Part shown: piece after piece, positions 25,477 through 34,195 of the stretch
How positions within the stretch are numbered: position 1 is the stretch's first letter
Layout: each line of letters begins with the position of its first letter
Source of the DNA: Paraburkholderia aromaticivorans
GTDB taxonomy: Bacteria > Pseudomonadota > Gammaproteobacteria > Burkholderiales > Burkholderiaceae
DNA: 64,000 bases
NCBI RefSeq assembly: GCF_012689525.1
Contig: NZ_CP051516.1
Location: 2,542,001-2,606,000, forward strand
Direction: 5' to 3'
Position numbers and translations under genes: made by a program
Notes under the pieces: model-generated
Seen by the model: only the letters and a program-made list of their open reading frames with translations
Told to the model about the DNA's origin: nothing
The model's database searches: none

Positions 25477-26535
25477 TCAGCGACGGTAACCGGTGGTGAG
25501 TTCCGAACGGTTGTGACGCCATTTCGGCTCATCGTTGAGCGTGTTTCTGGTCAGCTTGCGCAAGCTGCGGATCAGCGGGCCATAGCTCTTGATCAGATTC
25601 GACGACAGCACCGCGCCGGGCGGCTCGTCCATGAACGGCATGAACTTGTCCGGGAAGCCCGGCATCGTGCAGCCGATGCAGATGCCGCCCACGTTCGGGC
25701 AGCCACCGATGCCCGCCATCCAGCCGCGTTTGGGCACGTTGCATTGCACGACCGGTCCCCAGCAACCGAGTTTGACGATGCAATTCGGGCTGCCGTATTC
25801 GGTCGCGAAGATCGCCTGCTCGTACGAACCCGCCCGGTCGCAACCGTCGTGCACGGTGCGGGTGAACAGCCACTTCGGCCGCAACGCGTCGTCGAGTGGA
25901 ATCATGGGTGCGAGGCCCGCGAGTTGATACAGCAGATAGAGCAGCGTCTCCATGAAGTTGTCCGGCTGCACCGGACATCCCGGCACGTTGACGATCGGCA
26001 GGCCCGCTTTCGATTTCCAGTCCCAGCCGAGATAATCGGCGAGACCCATGCAGCCGGTCGGATTGCCTTGCATCGCGTGAATGCCGCCATACGTCGCGCA
26101 GGTTCCCGCGCCGACCACCGCCAGCGCGCGCGGCGCGAGGCGGTCGAGCCATTGCGGAATCGTGATCGGGTCGCCTGTATCCGGGTCGGTGCCCAATGCG
26201 GCCCAATAACCCTCGCGATTGATACGCTCATTGGGAATCGAGCCTTCCATCACCAGCACGAAGTTATCCAGTTCGCCGCGCGCGGCCTGATGAAACGGCT
26301 TGAGAAACTCGTCGCCGTTTTCATACGCCAGCACGGGATTGTGTAAATGGACCTTCGGCAAGCCGGGAATCGCGCCGAGAATCACGTCCTCGATACTCGG
26401 CTGGGTGGCTGCGGTAATGGATACCGAATCGCCGTCGCAGCCGAGGCCCGCGGTAATCCAGATGATGTGCACTTCCTTGAGGGCCGGCGCGTGCTGAGTC
26501 TTGCGCCCATACGGGACGTTGTCTGCTTCCGCCAT
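25477..26535 (-). CDS. hhyS: [NiFe] hydrogenase small subunit, group 1h type
   Basis: The 352-aa Fe-S subunit that passes electrons from the Ni-Fe site through three clusters. There is no Tat signal, so the enzyme is cytoplasmic, unlike group 1a-1d enzymes. The first Fe-S motif reads GLGCDGDSVSI near residues 30-40, with Asp36 where a Cys is expected; the 3Cys-1Asp proximal cluster is the known hallmark of O2-tolerant group 1h enzymes. Further Cys motifs are VVGAGTCATYGG, NVPGCPVQPDNFMETL, GCDRAG and a late GGCPNVGGICIGCTMPGFPD. The ATG has GGAGA upstream. It is the first gene of the operon. Confidence 0.96.
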   Translation of the reverse strand: MAEADNVPYGRKTQHAPALKEVHIIWITAGLGCDGDSVSITAATQPSIEDVILGAIPGLPKVHLHNPVLAYENGDEFLKPFHQAARGELDNFVLVMEGSIPNERINREGYWAALGTDPDTGDPITIPQWLDRLAPRALAVVGAGTCATYGGIHAMQGNPTGCMGLADYLGWDWKSKAGLPIVNVPGCPVQPDNFMETLLYLLYQLAGLAPMIPLDDALRPKWLFTRTVHDGCDRAGSYEQAIFATEYGSPNCIVKLGCWGPVVQCNVPKRGWMAGIGGCPNVGGICIGCTMPGFPDKFMPFMDEPPGAVLSSNLIKSYGPLIRSLRKLTRNTLNDEPKWRHNRSELTTGYRR

Positions 26536-26869
26536 GATGTGTCTCCACTACGTTCACGTTCTTTTGTGACAGACAAAGATACGTGGCGAGCGCCGCACGG
26601 CAGTCACGTGTCCAGCAATCGATCGGGGTAAGGTCCGCGTGGGGGGCGGTTAAAAGGATCGGATTTGCTGCATGTTTTCGTTAGAATGGTGCTCATCGCA
26701 ATGAGCCCGAAAAACTTGTTCGAGTATAGTTCAGCGATGCGAAATAACCCAATTTTCATAGCTTTTTCGCGAAACTTCGCGTGCCGCGATAGCCGCATCC
26801 ACGCGCCCTGTTCAATTCTCTGACGATAGCCCATAAGGGTTGGGGTCACGCTCATTTCACGCGTCGTAA
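26536..26869 (-). promoter_or_regulatory. Promoter region of the hydrogenase operon (334 bp)
   Basis: No gene is supported here; an open frame at 26604-26906 overlaps hoxN and has no coding character. On the - strand a candidate sigma-70 promoter is seen: TTGGGT (26747-26752), an 18-bp spacer and TATACT (26723-26728), about 190 nt before the small-subunit ATG. The leader between is AT-richer than its surroundings. No sigma-54 type GG-GC pair was evident. This is a pattern reading only. Confidence 0.35.
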
Positions 26870-27925
26870 TCAGGAACGGATCTCCATCTCGCCAATTCGC
26901 TGCCACTTATATACCGCCGCGGACAATAGCCAGGCGGCCGCGAATACGCCGACGATCGCATAGCCGAGCATACCGAAGTTATCGTTGAGAACCGCCACCG
27001 TCTGCCAGAATCCGCCATTCAGATGCAGCTTGTCGGCCACCAGCCCAAGGCCTTCGATACTGCCGACCAGCAGCGCCACCAGCACCGAAATCGTCGTGAT
27101 CGTGAGGTTGTAGTAGAGCTTGCGGACCGGCTTCACGAAGGCCCAGCCGTAAGCGCCCAGCATCAGGATGCTGTCGGTGGTATCGATCAGCGTCATACCC
27201 GCCGTAAACAGCACCGGAAACACGAGGATCGACCAGATCGACATGCCTTGCGCGGCACCCGCCGCGGAAATGCCGAGCAAGCCGACTTCGGTCGCGGTAT
27301 CGAAACCGAGGCCGAACAGAAAGCCGAGCGGGTACATATGCCAGCTTCGTGTGATCAGGCGAAACAGCGGCCGGAAGATGCGCGCGAGAAAACCGCGATT
27401 GGCGAGCAGCATGTCGAGATCTTCGTCGACGTACGGCTCGCCGCGGCGCACGCGCCGAAACGCACGCAGCACGGAGCGCAGCACGATGAGGTTCAGCAGC
27501 GCGATGGTGAACAGGAAAAACGTCGACACCAGCGTGCCGATCATGGCGCCCGTTTCCCTGAATCCGCTCAGCCGGGTTTGCAAGGCCATCGCGGTGACGG
27601 CAATGCCGAGCGTCGCCAGTACGACGATGGTGGAGTGGCCGAGCGAGAACATCAGCCCTGCCGTCAGCGGACGCTGGCCGGACTGCATGAGCTTGCGCGT
27701 GACGTTGTCGATGGCGGCGATGTGGTCGGCGTCCACGGCGTGCCGCAAACCGAGCGAATAAGCCAGCAGACAGGAACCCATCAGCAGCGGATAACCGCGA
27801 AACGCCATGAAGGCCGCAAGCCACGCGGCGAGATTGAAGGTCAGTAGCAACGCGTAGAGCCATGCGATCCGCCGGCGCTGATGGCCGGGCGCCACTATCG
27901 GGAACGCCTTCACGAACTCCATCAT
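26870..27925 (-). CDS. hoxN: High-affinity nickel permease HoxN/NixA family
   Basis: A 351-aa inner-membrane nickel importer with about eight transmembrane segments. The family signature HAVDADHIAAIDNVTRK (His-Ala-x-Asp-Ala-Asp-His) is present near residue 60, and LGFDTATEVGLLG and LFTAGMTLIDTTDSILM mark the other two conserved loops. It would supply Ni for the hydrogenase encoded just downstream on the same strand. The first of two adjacent ATGs is used, with GGGGAG eight bases upstream. Confidence 0.94.
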   Translation of the reverse strand: MMEFVKAFPIVAPGHQRRRIAWLYALLLTFNLAAWLAAFMAFRGYPLLMGSCLLAYSLGLRHAVDADHIAAIDNVTRKLMQSGQRPLTAGLMFSLGHSTIVVLATLGIAVTAMALQTRLSGFRETGAMIGTLVSTFFLFTIALLNLIVLRSVLRAFRRVRRGEPYVDEDLDMLLANRGFLARIFRPLFRLITRSWHMYPLGFLFGLGFDTATEVGLLGISAAGAAQGMSIWSILVFPVLFTAGMTLIDTTDSILMLGAYGWAFVKPVRKLYYNLTITTISVLVALLVGSIEGLGLVADKLHLNGGFWQTVAVLNDNFGMLGYAIVGVFAAAWLLSAAVYKWQRIGEMEIRS

Positions 27926-28069
27926 GTGTTCTTCTCCCCGAAGGCGAAGACGGCTGCGTTGCACAGCCAGGCGCTCGATGCGTCTTTTCGATAATAGACC
28001 TTTTCACACGCTGCGCCATCGCTCGATGGATGACGCAGCGCATCACCGCTTCAGGCTACTTCGTTCAGA

Positions 28070-28462
28070 CTACTTCACATTGAACGCATAGTCGCCATGG
28101 GTGCGATGTCCGTCCGACGCCACGGCCACCCAATGCACCGTGTAGTGACCGGCCGCGAGCGGCGGCAACGGCACGGCGATCAGCGCCGGCTGATGCTCAT
28201 CGACCGTGGCCTTCTCCGTGTTGACCTGCTTGCCGCTCGCGTCGGTCACCGTCAGCGAACTGAACGCCGGTTCGAGCGGGCCGTCGAAAATCACTCGCAC
28301 CTGCGCGGGTGACGCCACCGTCGCGCCCGCTCCCGGCTCCTGCTTTTGAGGGAACACGTGCGCGAGGGCCGCGCTGGCGAATACAAGACCGGCGAACAGC
28401 GCCGCCAGTTTCGCCGCGGCGTTTATACCGCGCAAGCCTTGGTGTTTCATCGTGCCATTCAT
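28070..28462 (-). CDS. CopC-domain periplasmic copper-binding protein
   Basis: A 130-aa exported protein. After the signal peptide the mature chain begins with His (ASAALA then HVFPQ), the usual N-terminal Cu ligand of CopC. The pattern continues with RVIFDGPLEPAFSSLTV and ends HWVAVASDGHRTHGDYAFNV, supplying further His/Asp. No CopD partner lies next to it. It follows the outer-membrane protein gene and precedes hoxN after 144 nt. Three start codons (GTG, ATG, ATG) are in tandem; the last has the best Shine-Dalgarno spacing. Confidence 0.85.
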   Translation of the reverse strand: MNGTMKHQGLRGINAAAKLAALFAGLVFASAALAHVFPQKQEPGAGATVASPAQVRVIFDGPLEPAFSSLTVTDASGKQVNTEKATVDEHQPALIAVPLPPLAAGHYTVHWVAVASDGHRTHGDYAFNVK

Positions 28463-28477
28463 CATCACTCTCCTGCG

Positions 28478-29401
28478 TTACTGGAACAGCGGTTTGCCGA
28501 TCGTGGCCGGCGCGACATCGTCGAAGAAGATATGCGCCTGGACCAGAATGCCCACATGCGACCCGCTCGCATGATTGATCGGGATTTGCGCCTCCACGCC
28601 GAACTGCCCATAACGATTGATCCAGATGAAGCCCGGATTGACCGTGCCGGTCGTCTGCCCCTGGCTGCGCGACAACGGAATTTCCACCAGCGGAATCAGA
28701 TTGGCGAACGGCTGCGGCAGGCCGACATCGCGCACGTGCTGCTGCAGATACGGCAAGCTGTACTGCACGGTGAAGCCGTAGTTGAATGCGTTCGGCTGTC
28801 CCGCGCCGGTGGTCAGCGCCGGTCCCGCTTCGCCCGTGATGGCGACCGGCCGCAGATACGCCAGCGAGTCGGGCAGATCGCCCATGCCCTTGCCGGCATA
28901 GACGGTCGGCGAGATCGTCGAGAAGTTATCGGCGATCGCGCGGCTGCCTGTGCCGCCGAGTTCGGCATCCACGCCGATCGAGGTCATGAACTCGTGCGCG
29001 TCGTTGACGTACAGCAGGTACTTCAAGCCGACGCCGAAGTTGTCGAAGCCGTGCGCCCGCGGATTGTTCTGCATGGCATACGTGCCGTCGACGGACACCG
29101 CGAGCCGCGGTGTGATCAGCTTGTCGTACTCGAAGTCGAAGGTGTTGATGCTCTGGTCGCCGTTGTCGCCCGGCACGCGTTGATGGCCGAACTGGAGGTT
29201 GGCTTCGTCGCCGACGCCGGGGTCGTCGACAGCCATCGTCGATGGGAAGACGCGGTTGCCCGCAATGGCGTGGGCGCCGGCGAGCGTTGGCGCGCACAGC
29301 AATGCGCCGGCGGTGGCGGCGAGAAGCGCCGTCGAACGCAGCGGTTGCCCATTGCGCGTCCCCAAACGGGACTTCTCGCGGGGCGTTGAGTGGGTAGGCA
29401 T
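28478..29401 (-). CDS. Predicted outer-membrane β-barrel protein, unknown function
   Basis: A 307-aa protein with a long N-terminal region and a signal sequence (STALLAATAGALLCAP). The mature part alternates polar and hydrophobic residues in the way of outer-membrane β-barrels and has an aromatic C-terminus (GKPLFQ, preceded by VQAHIFFDDV). It starts HAIAGNRVFPSTMAVDDPGV, which I recall from proteins linked to metal resistance, but I cannot name a family. It lies 15 nt before the CopC-like gene, suggesting a shared role in metal handling. Confidence 0.65.
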   Translation of the reverse strand: MPTHSTPREKSRLGTRNGQPLRSTALLAATAGALLCAPTLAGAHAIAGNRVFPSTMAVDDPGVGDEANLQFGHQRVPGDNGDQSINTFDFEYDKLITPRLAVSVDGTYAMQNNPRAHGFDNFGVGLKYLLYVNDAHEFMTSIGVDAELGGTGSRAIADNFSTISPTVYAGKGMGDLPDSLAYLRPVAITGEAGPALTTGAGQPNAFNYGFTVQYSLPYLQQHVRDVGLPQPFANLIPLVEIPLSRSQGQTTGTVNPGFIWINRYGQFGVEAQIPINHASGSHVGILVQAHIFFDDVAPATIGKPLFQ

Positions 29402-29507
29402 GATTCATCCAGTTTCATGGGTCGTGACAATGCCGGCGCGCACAGTCGACAGGGACGTGCGGCGGCAGCCGCGATGCATTCGATGCATCGCGCCGTGGTG
29501 ACTCGAA

Positions 29508-29960
29508 TCAGGATGCGAACGGCGGGGCGCGGGGTTGAGCGAAAGTGAGCGGTTCGACGCGGCGCACGCTTTCGAAGCGGGTCGCGACGGTGTGCTGCAA
29601 AGCGCGGACGGTGACGACGAACAGCGCCTCGACGCTCGGCACGACCGGCATGTGGGCGAGCAGGCTGCAATAACCGCAGGCGTCGCCGTTGGACATGGCG
29701 GTGTGGTCGGTGTGTTTGTCGGCTGCCTGATCGGCCGCGGTGGATGTGACCGCTGTCGCGTCCGGCATGTCTTCCCGCATCGAGTCCATCGACCCCATCG
29801 AACCCATGGACGCCATCGACGGCATATCGCAATGCTCGTCTGACAGGGTGCTTTCATCGCTGCGTGCGGCGAGCGTGTGGGAGATCGTCGGAGCGAGCGT
29901 GGCCATCAGGATCGCGAACAATCCCAGCCAACTGCCGATCTTCCGATAGAAACAACTCAC
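29508..29960 (-). CDS. DUF2946 small exported/membrane protein with Met/His-rich loop
   Basis: A protein of about 150 aa. The N-terminal hydrophobic helix (IGSWLGLFAILMATLAPTIS) and the later GDACGYCSLLAHMP are typical of DUF2946 proteins, which often accompany copper genes. Between them is a Met/Ser/Asp-rich stretch (MPSMASMGSMGSMDSM), a plausible copper-binding loop. The start is uncertain: GTG at 29960 with AGGCG upstream is chosen, and a longer frame to 30062 is open. It is the first gene of the - strand group leading to copC-like and hoxN. Confidence 0.75.
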   Translation of the reverse strand: MSCFYRKIGSWLGLFAILMATLAPTISHTLAARSDESTLSDEHCDMPSMASMGSMGSMDSMREDMPDATAVTSTAADQAADKHTDHTAMSNGDACGYCSLLAHMPVVPSVEALFVVTVRALQHTVATRFESVRRVEPLTFAQPRAPPFAS

Positions 29961-30228
29961 GATGCGCCTGGCGACACGATGGGGAAGTTGTCGCGGATTA
30001 TGCCACGGTCGACGCCGCATTCCGGTCGTGACAGCGGCCCTTATGTCGGGCATTTCACCCATGCGCCACGCATGCAGCGCAGGTCTTTGAACGTGTCACG
30101 CCGGCCGCCCGCGTCGCCGAATAGCAAGAGCTTCGCGCCCGCCCGGTCAATAGAGCAAACTGCCGACGGCAAACCCGCCACGGACAGTGGACAATGCGTT
30201 TCATCCCGGCTCCCGGCACGGAGTGTCC

Positions 30229-31581
30229 ATGAAAGCGCAGCGCCCGCGTCCCCCGCACTTTCCCGGCGAAGAGCCGCATGCCGAGTGGCGCGACCATACC
30301 CTGCTCTATGTCGTCGTGGCGACGGTCATCATCCTGATGGTCACGCTGGTCGTCTGGCTGATCGATCCGGCACCGCCCAGGACGATCACCCTGAGCGCCG
30401 GACCGCGCGACAGCTCGTTTTTCGTCGCCGCCGAGCAGTACAAGAAAATCCTTGCCCGCAACGGCATCAAGCTGAACGTGCTGGAGTCCGACGGCTCCGT
30501 GCAGAACCTGCAACGTCTGCTGGACCCGAAGCAGCGTGTCGACGTCGCGCTCGTGCAAGGCGGCGTGGCCGACGGCCTCGACACCTCGTCGCTGATGTCG
30601 CTCGGCAGCGTTTTCTATATTCCGGTGGTGGTGTTCTACCGCGGCACGGGCTTGAGCCAGCTTTCGCAACTGGAAGGCAAACGCATCGCGGTGGGCCGCG
30701 AAGGCAGCGGCACGCGCCTGCTGGCGCTCAAACTGCTGGATGCGAACGACATCGAACCGGGCGGCGACACCACCCTGGTGCCGAGCGACGGCTTGCAGGC
30801 CGCCACCCAGCTCGTATCGGGCGATGTCGACGCGGCGATCCTGAACGGCGACTCGGCCACTCGCGGCCTAATGCTGCGCCTGCTCAAGGTGCCCGGCGTG
30901 TCGGTGATGAACTTCGCCGAAGCGGGCGCCTATACGCGTCTCTTTCCCTATCTGGACCAGATCGACCTGCCGGCCGGCGTGCTGGACCTGAAGCGCAGGA
31001 TTCCGCCGGAAACGGTGCACCTGATCAGCCCGACCGTCGAGCTGGTGGCCCGCACCACGCTGCATCCGGCCATTTCCGATCTGCTGATCGAAGCGGCGCA
31101 GGAAGTGCACGGCATGCCGGGGCTGTTGCAGCGGGCGGGAGAATTTCCGAGTCCGGTCGCGCGTGAATATCAGATCAGCGAGGACGCGCAGCGTTACTAC
31201 AAGACGGGCAAGAGCTTTCTGTACCGGACGCTGCCGTTCTGGCTGGCGAGCATCGGCGACCGCACGCTCGTTCTGCTGCTGCCGATGGCCGTGCTGCTGT
31301 TCCCGGCCATGCGCCTGATTCCCGCGCTTTATCGCTGGCGGGTGCGCTCGCGCATCTATCGCTACTATGGTTCGCTGATTGCGATCGAACGCGGCGCGCT
31401 CGCCGATTCGACCGACGAGGAGCGCAAGCGGCTCTTCGCGGAACTGGATCAGATCGAGGATTCGTTGAATCGGCTGCGCATGCCGCTCGCTTACGCCGAC
31501 GCGTTCTATGTGCTGCGCGAACACGTCGGCTTCGTGCGCGGCCGGTTGGGGGCTGCGTCGCGGCAAGGCAGCCACCCCTAG
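30229..31581 (+). CDS. Membrane-anchored TAXI-type (TRAP family) substrate-binding protein
   Basis: A 450-aa protein. A transmembrane helix near residues 25-45 is followed by a periplasmic TAXI-type binding domain (LSAGPRDSSFFVAAEQYKKI, SLGSVFYIPVVVFYRG, GSGTRLLALKLL) and a second helix near 350 (LVLLLPMAVLLFPAMRLI). A charged cytoplasmic tail of about 90 residues follows. Ordinary TAXI proteins are free in the periplasm and serve a TRAP permease; this one is held at both ends and no permease is nearby, which suggests sensing or a scaffold role. The ATG has GGAG five bases upstream. Confidence 0.85.
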   Translation: MKAQRPRPPHFPGEEPHAEWRDHTLLYVVVATVIILMVTLVVWLIDPAPPRTITLSAGPRDSSFFVAAEQYKKILARNGIKLNVLESDGSVQNLQRLLDPKQRVDVALVQGGVADGLDTSSLMSLGSVFYIPVVVFYRGTGLSQLSQLEGKRIAVGREGSGTRLLALKLLDANDIEPGGDTTLVPSDGLQAATQLVSGDVDAAILNGDSATRGLMLRLLKVPGVSVMNFAEAGAYTRLFPYLDQIDLPAGVLDLKRRIPPETVHLISPTVELVARTTLHPAISDLLIEAAQEVHGMPGLLQRAGEFPSPVAREYQISEDAQRYYKTGKSFLYRTLPFWLASIGDRTLVLLLPMAVLLFPAMRLIPALYRWRVRSRIYRYYGSLIAIERGALADSTDEERKRLFAELDQIEDSLNRLRMPLAYADAFYVLREHVGFVRGRLGAASRQGSHP

Positions 31582-31737
31582 GCGGGGTGGCGGGTTTTAC
31601 GCTTCGCGGGTGGCCGGAGAAGTGGCCGGTTCAGCGGTGGCTGTGCGGGATGCTTCGTGCTCGGTTTCGCGGCCGGTCTCCTGCACGGTTTCGTGTGCAG
31701 TGTCTCCGATCAGCTAGCGTGCCCGTCGAATCCCGTC

Positions 31738-32529
31738 CTACGCCTTACTCGCTTCGCCGTCGTGCGAAGCCGTGGCGGCCTCGGATGGCGCATTCGCGGC
31801 TTCGGCCGGCGCTTGCGTGGCTGGGTCGGCGGGCGCTTGCGTGGCTGCCTCAGCCGTCGCTTGCGTGGCTGCGTCGGCGGGCGCTTGCGTGGCTGCCTCA
31901 GCCGTCGCTTGCGTGGCTGCCTCGCCGGTCACATTCGCGTTCGCCGCGCCGGCTGCCGCCTTCGCCGCACCCCTGCCCGCGCGATGCGCCTGCAGACGCT
32001 GCGCGCCCGCCGCTTCCTGCGCCGTGACCTTGCCCGCCTCGGCGCCCGTCAGATCGACGCGAGCGGCGCCTTCCACGAGACATTTCCAGTAGCGGCTGCC
32101 ACGGCACCACGTCTTGATCGCGTCGCGCAATTCGGCTTCGCTCAGCGACAGTTCCTTGGCGTGCACCACGAGGTCTTCGAAAATACCGACCTTGAGCGGC
32201 AGCTTGGGCGCCGGATTCTTGGGGAAGGCAATAGGGAAGCGCTTCTGCAGCCGCCCGATCGATTTCACCACCGGGTCCACCGGCTTCGCCTCCACCGCCG
32301 GTTTGGCGTCGGATGCGGCTGCGGGCGCGGCACGGCGCGGCGGCGCGGGCTTGCGGGCAGGCCTCGCGCCCGGCTTGGCCGCATCCTTTGCAGCGGGCTT
32401 GGAAGCGTCCTTAGCCGGCTTGGAAGCGTCCTTCGAAGCAGGCTTGGCGCCGGACTTCGCGGCAGGCGCAGCCTCGCGGCGAGCCGCGGCCAATTGCTTC
32501 TTCAGTTCAGCGAGTTGTTCGAAACCCAT
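31738..32529 (-). CDS. proQ: ProQ/FinO-family RNA chaperone with Ala-rich repeat tail
   Basis: A 263-aa RNA-binding protein. Residues 1-80 are Lys/Ala/Pro-rich and disordered (many DASKP and AKP units). The central FinO/ProQ domain has RLQKRFPIAFPKNPAPKLPLK and WCRGSRYWKCL. The last 70 residues are an eight-residue Ala/Gln/Pro repeat. Such proteins bind structured RNAs and stabilise or pair small RNAs. The start MGFEQLAELKKQLA matches the usual beginning of burkholderial members; an ATG three codons upstream is also in frame. It has no close operon partner. Confidence 0.9.
   Translation of the reverse strand: MGFEQLAELKKQLAAARREAAPAAKSGAKPASKDASKPAKDASKPAAKDAAKPGARPARKPAPPRRAAPAAASDAKPAVEAKPVDPVVKSIGRLQKRFPIAFPKNPAPKLPLKVGIFEDLVVHAKELSLSEAELRDAIKTWCRGSRYWKCLVEGAARVDLTGAEAGKVTAQEAAGAQRLQAHRAGRGAAKAAAGAANANVTGEAATQATAEAATQAPADAATQATAEAATQAPADPATQAPAEAANAPSEAATASHDGEASKA
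31808..31926 (-). repeat. 24/48-bp tandem repeat in the 3' end of the proQ-type gene
   Basis: A 24-bp unit (core gcttgcgtggctgc on the + strand) occurs about five times, with two alternating versions giving a 48-bp higher-order period. It encodes repeats of an eight-residue Ala-Thr-Gln-Ala-containing unit in the disordered tail. Copy number changes would stay in frame. Confidence 0.8.
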
Positions 32530-32830
32530 AGCGCACAATCGATCGAGAAAGACGAGATTGTAGCAGCGTAAGGAAACACGTTCGTGACGATGGCGCGAGC
32601 CGCGCCGCGCGGGCTTGCGCGCGGGCTTCCATGTGGCCTCGGCGTGGTGCGGTCAAACGCAATGTTTTCGGGCCTTTTCGCCCTTTTTCGCCCCCTTCTG
32701 CCCCTTCTCCGCCCCCGTTCGCGCGCGTCACGAACCTCAAGCAAATTCAGTATTTCATCGCGTTTTTCGAAGACGGCGCCGACGCGCGCGCGGTGAAACC
32801 GCTCGACACGCCGTGATGATTTGAACGTCG
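32530..32830. other. 301-bp intergenic region with low complexity and a LysR remnant
   Basis: The left part (32580-32640) is GC-rich with several short palindromic gcgcg runs. The part at 32660-32720 is a pyrimidine tract of TTTTCGCCC/CTTCTGCCCC-like units. The right part holds the start of a LysR-type regulator gene, listed separately. No intact gene is seen. Confidence 0.6.
32730..32818 (+). pseudogene. Fossil N-terminus of a LysR-type regulator
   Basis: The frame beginning at ACG (32730) reads NLKQIQYFIAFFEDG followed by ARAVKPLDTP and a TGA stop at 32816-32818. This matches the first helix of LysR-type regulators (NLxQIQYFIAxFEEGS...RAAxxLN). The expected ATG is replaced by ACG, and the frame stops after about 28 codons, before the recognition helix is complete. 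It appears to be a short decayed fragment of a once longer gene. The identification rests on 25 residues only. Confidence 0.55.
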
Positions 32831-34195
32831 TCAGATTTTTAGGGCCGCTGGCGCTTCAGCCTCATGCGCCTTCAGGCCGGACACGGTCACACGCAAGCCG
32901 TGGCCGCCTTCGTTGTTGCGAAGGGAAAGGTCCATCTGATGCCGCTCGGCGATGCGCGACACGATCGCCAGCCCGAGGCCGCTGCCCTCGCCTTGCGCCT
33001 CTTCGCCTCGATAGAAGCGGTCGAAGACCCGTTCGAGCTCGGCCTCCGGAATGCCCGAGCCGGTATCGGCGACTTCGACGCCAACGCGCGTACCGGCACG
33101 CTTCAAGATCACATCGACACGGCCGCCGCGCGGCGTGTGCCGGATCGCATTGTTGATCAGATTGCCCAGCAGAACGCTCATGCCGTGCGGCTCGGCCAGC
33201 ACGGTATAAGCATCGCCCTCCGTGCGCGCGCCCTCGCATTCCAGGCCGATGTCGATCTCCTTCGTTTCCGCCAGCAGCGAAAAATCGCCCACCGCCTGCT
33301 CGCCGATCCGGCGCAAGCTGACCGGCACCATCGACGTGACCGGATGCGCGTCTTCGCGCGCGAGCGTCAGCAGTTGCTGCACCAGGTGAATGATGCGGTT
33401 GACGCGCCCTTCGACGCGTTCGAGCGTTTGCCCTTCGCCCTTTAACGAACCGTCGCGTGACGCGGCCTGCAATTGCAGCTTCAATGCGGCGAGCGGCGAG
33501 CGCAACTCGTGCGCGGCATCGGCGATAAACGTGCGCTGTGCCTGCGACGCCGTGTGCAGCCGCTGCAGCAGATCGTTGAGCGCTTCGACCAGCGGCTTCA
33601 TCTCGACCGGCACGCTGCCGTCGAGGCGCAGCGGTTCGAGCGAATCGATCGTACGGGTGGACAGCGCGCGCGACAGGCCGCCGATCGGCGCCAGCCCGCG
33701 CGCCACCACCAGCAGGACCAGCACGATCGTCACCGGCACCAGCACGCCGAGCGGCCAGAGCGTGTGCAGCGCGAGTTGCATCGCGAGGTCCTCGCGCACG
33801 GAGATAGGCTGCGCCACCTGAATATAGCGTTCCGCCTGCTGCACGGCGAATGTGCGCCAGTGATACTCGCCGCGCTCGACCGTGTTGTAGCCGGCGGGCT
33901 GGCGCGGAAACACCGGCGCCTGCAGCGAGTGATAAACCAGCTTGCCGGCGCCGTCCCAGATTTCGATGACGACCCGGTCGTCGGCCAGGCCGCCGAGGTC
34001 GGGGTCGCGATGTTCGCCGTCGCCCGCGCCGGCGAGATTCGATGGCAGCGACAACGCGATCGTGCGCAGCTCGTAGTCGAACAGTTCGCTCGCTTCCTCG
34101 CGCGCCGTATGAAAGATGCCATAGCCGGCCACGCCCGAGGCGGCCGCCAGACCGAAGATCAGCCAGCCCAGCAGCCAGCGGCGAATCGACGTCAT
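32831..34195 (-). CDS. Two-component sensor histidine kinase (OmpR-system type)
   Basis: A 454-aa inner-membrane kinase. TM1 is near residues 7-25 and TM2 near 150-170 (VLVPVTIVLVLLVVARG), bounding a periplasmic domain of about 125 residues of the 2CSK_N type. HAMP-like linker, then FIADAAHELRSPLAALK with the phosphorylated His, and an ATP-binding domain with NLINNAIRHTP, VADTGSGIP and GEGSGLGLAI. The ATG overlaps the stop of the response-regulator gene (TGATGA). It resembles QseC/TctE-type kinases. The signal is unknown; the divergent efflux operon suggests a toxic compound. Confidence 0.93.
   Translation of the reverse strand: MTSIRRWLLGWLIFGLAAASGVAGYGIFHTAREEASELFDYELRTIALSLPSNLAGAGDGEHRDPDLGGLADDRVVIEIWDGAGKLVYHSLQAPVFPRQPAGYNTVERGEYHWRTFAVQQAERYIQVAQPISVREDLAMQLALHTLWPLGVLVPVTIVLVLLVVARGLAPIGGLSRALSTRTIDSLEPLRLDGSVPVEMKPLVEALNDLLQRLHTASQAQRTFIADAAHELRSPLAALKLQLQAASRDGSLKGEGQTLERVEGRVNRIIHLVQQLLTLAREDAHPVTSMVPVSLRRIGEQAVGDFSLLAETKEIDIGLECEGARTEGDAYTVLAEPHGMSVLLGNLINNAIRHTPRGGRVDVILKRAGTRVGVEVADTGSGIPEAELERVFDRFYRGEEAQGEGSGLGLAIVSRIAERHQMDLSLRNNEGGHGLRVTVSGLKAHEAEAPAALKI

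Noticed and set aside
23138..25489. 783-codon open frame on the + strand opposite the hydrogenase large subunit
   Set aside because: It is the antisense of a well-recognised gene; composition is Arg/His-rich, typical of GC-rich shadow frames, with no family features.
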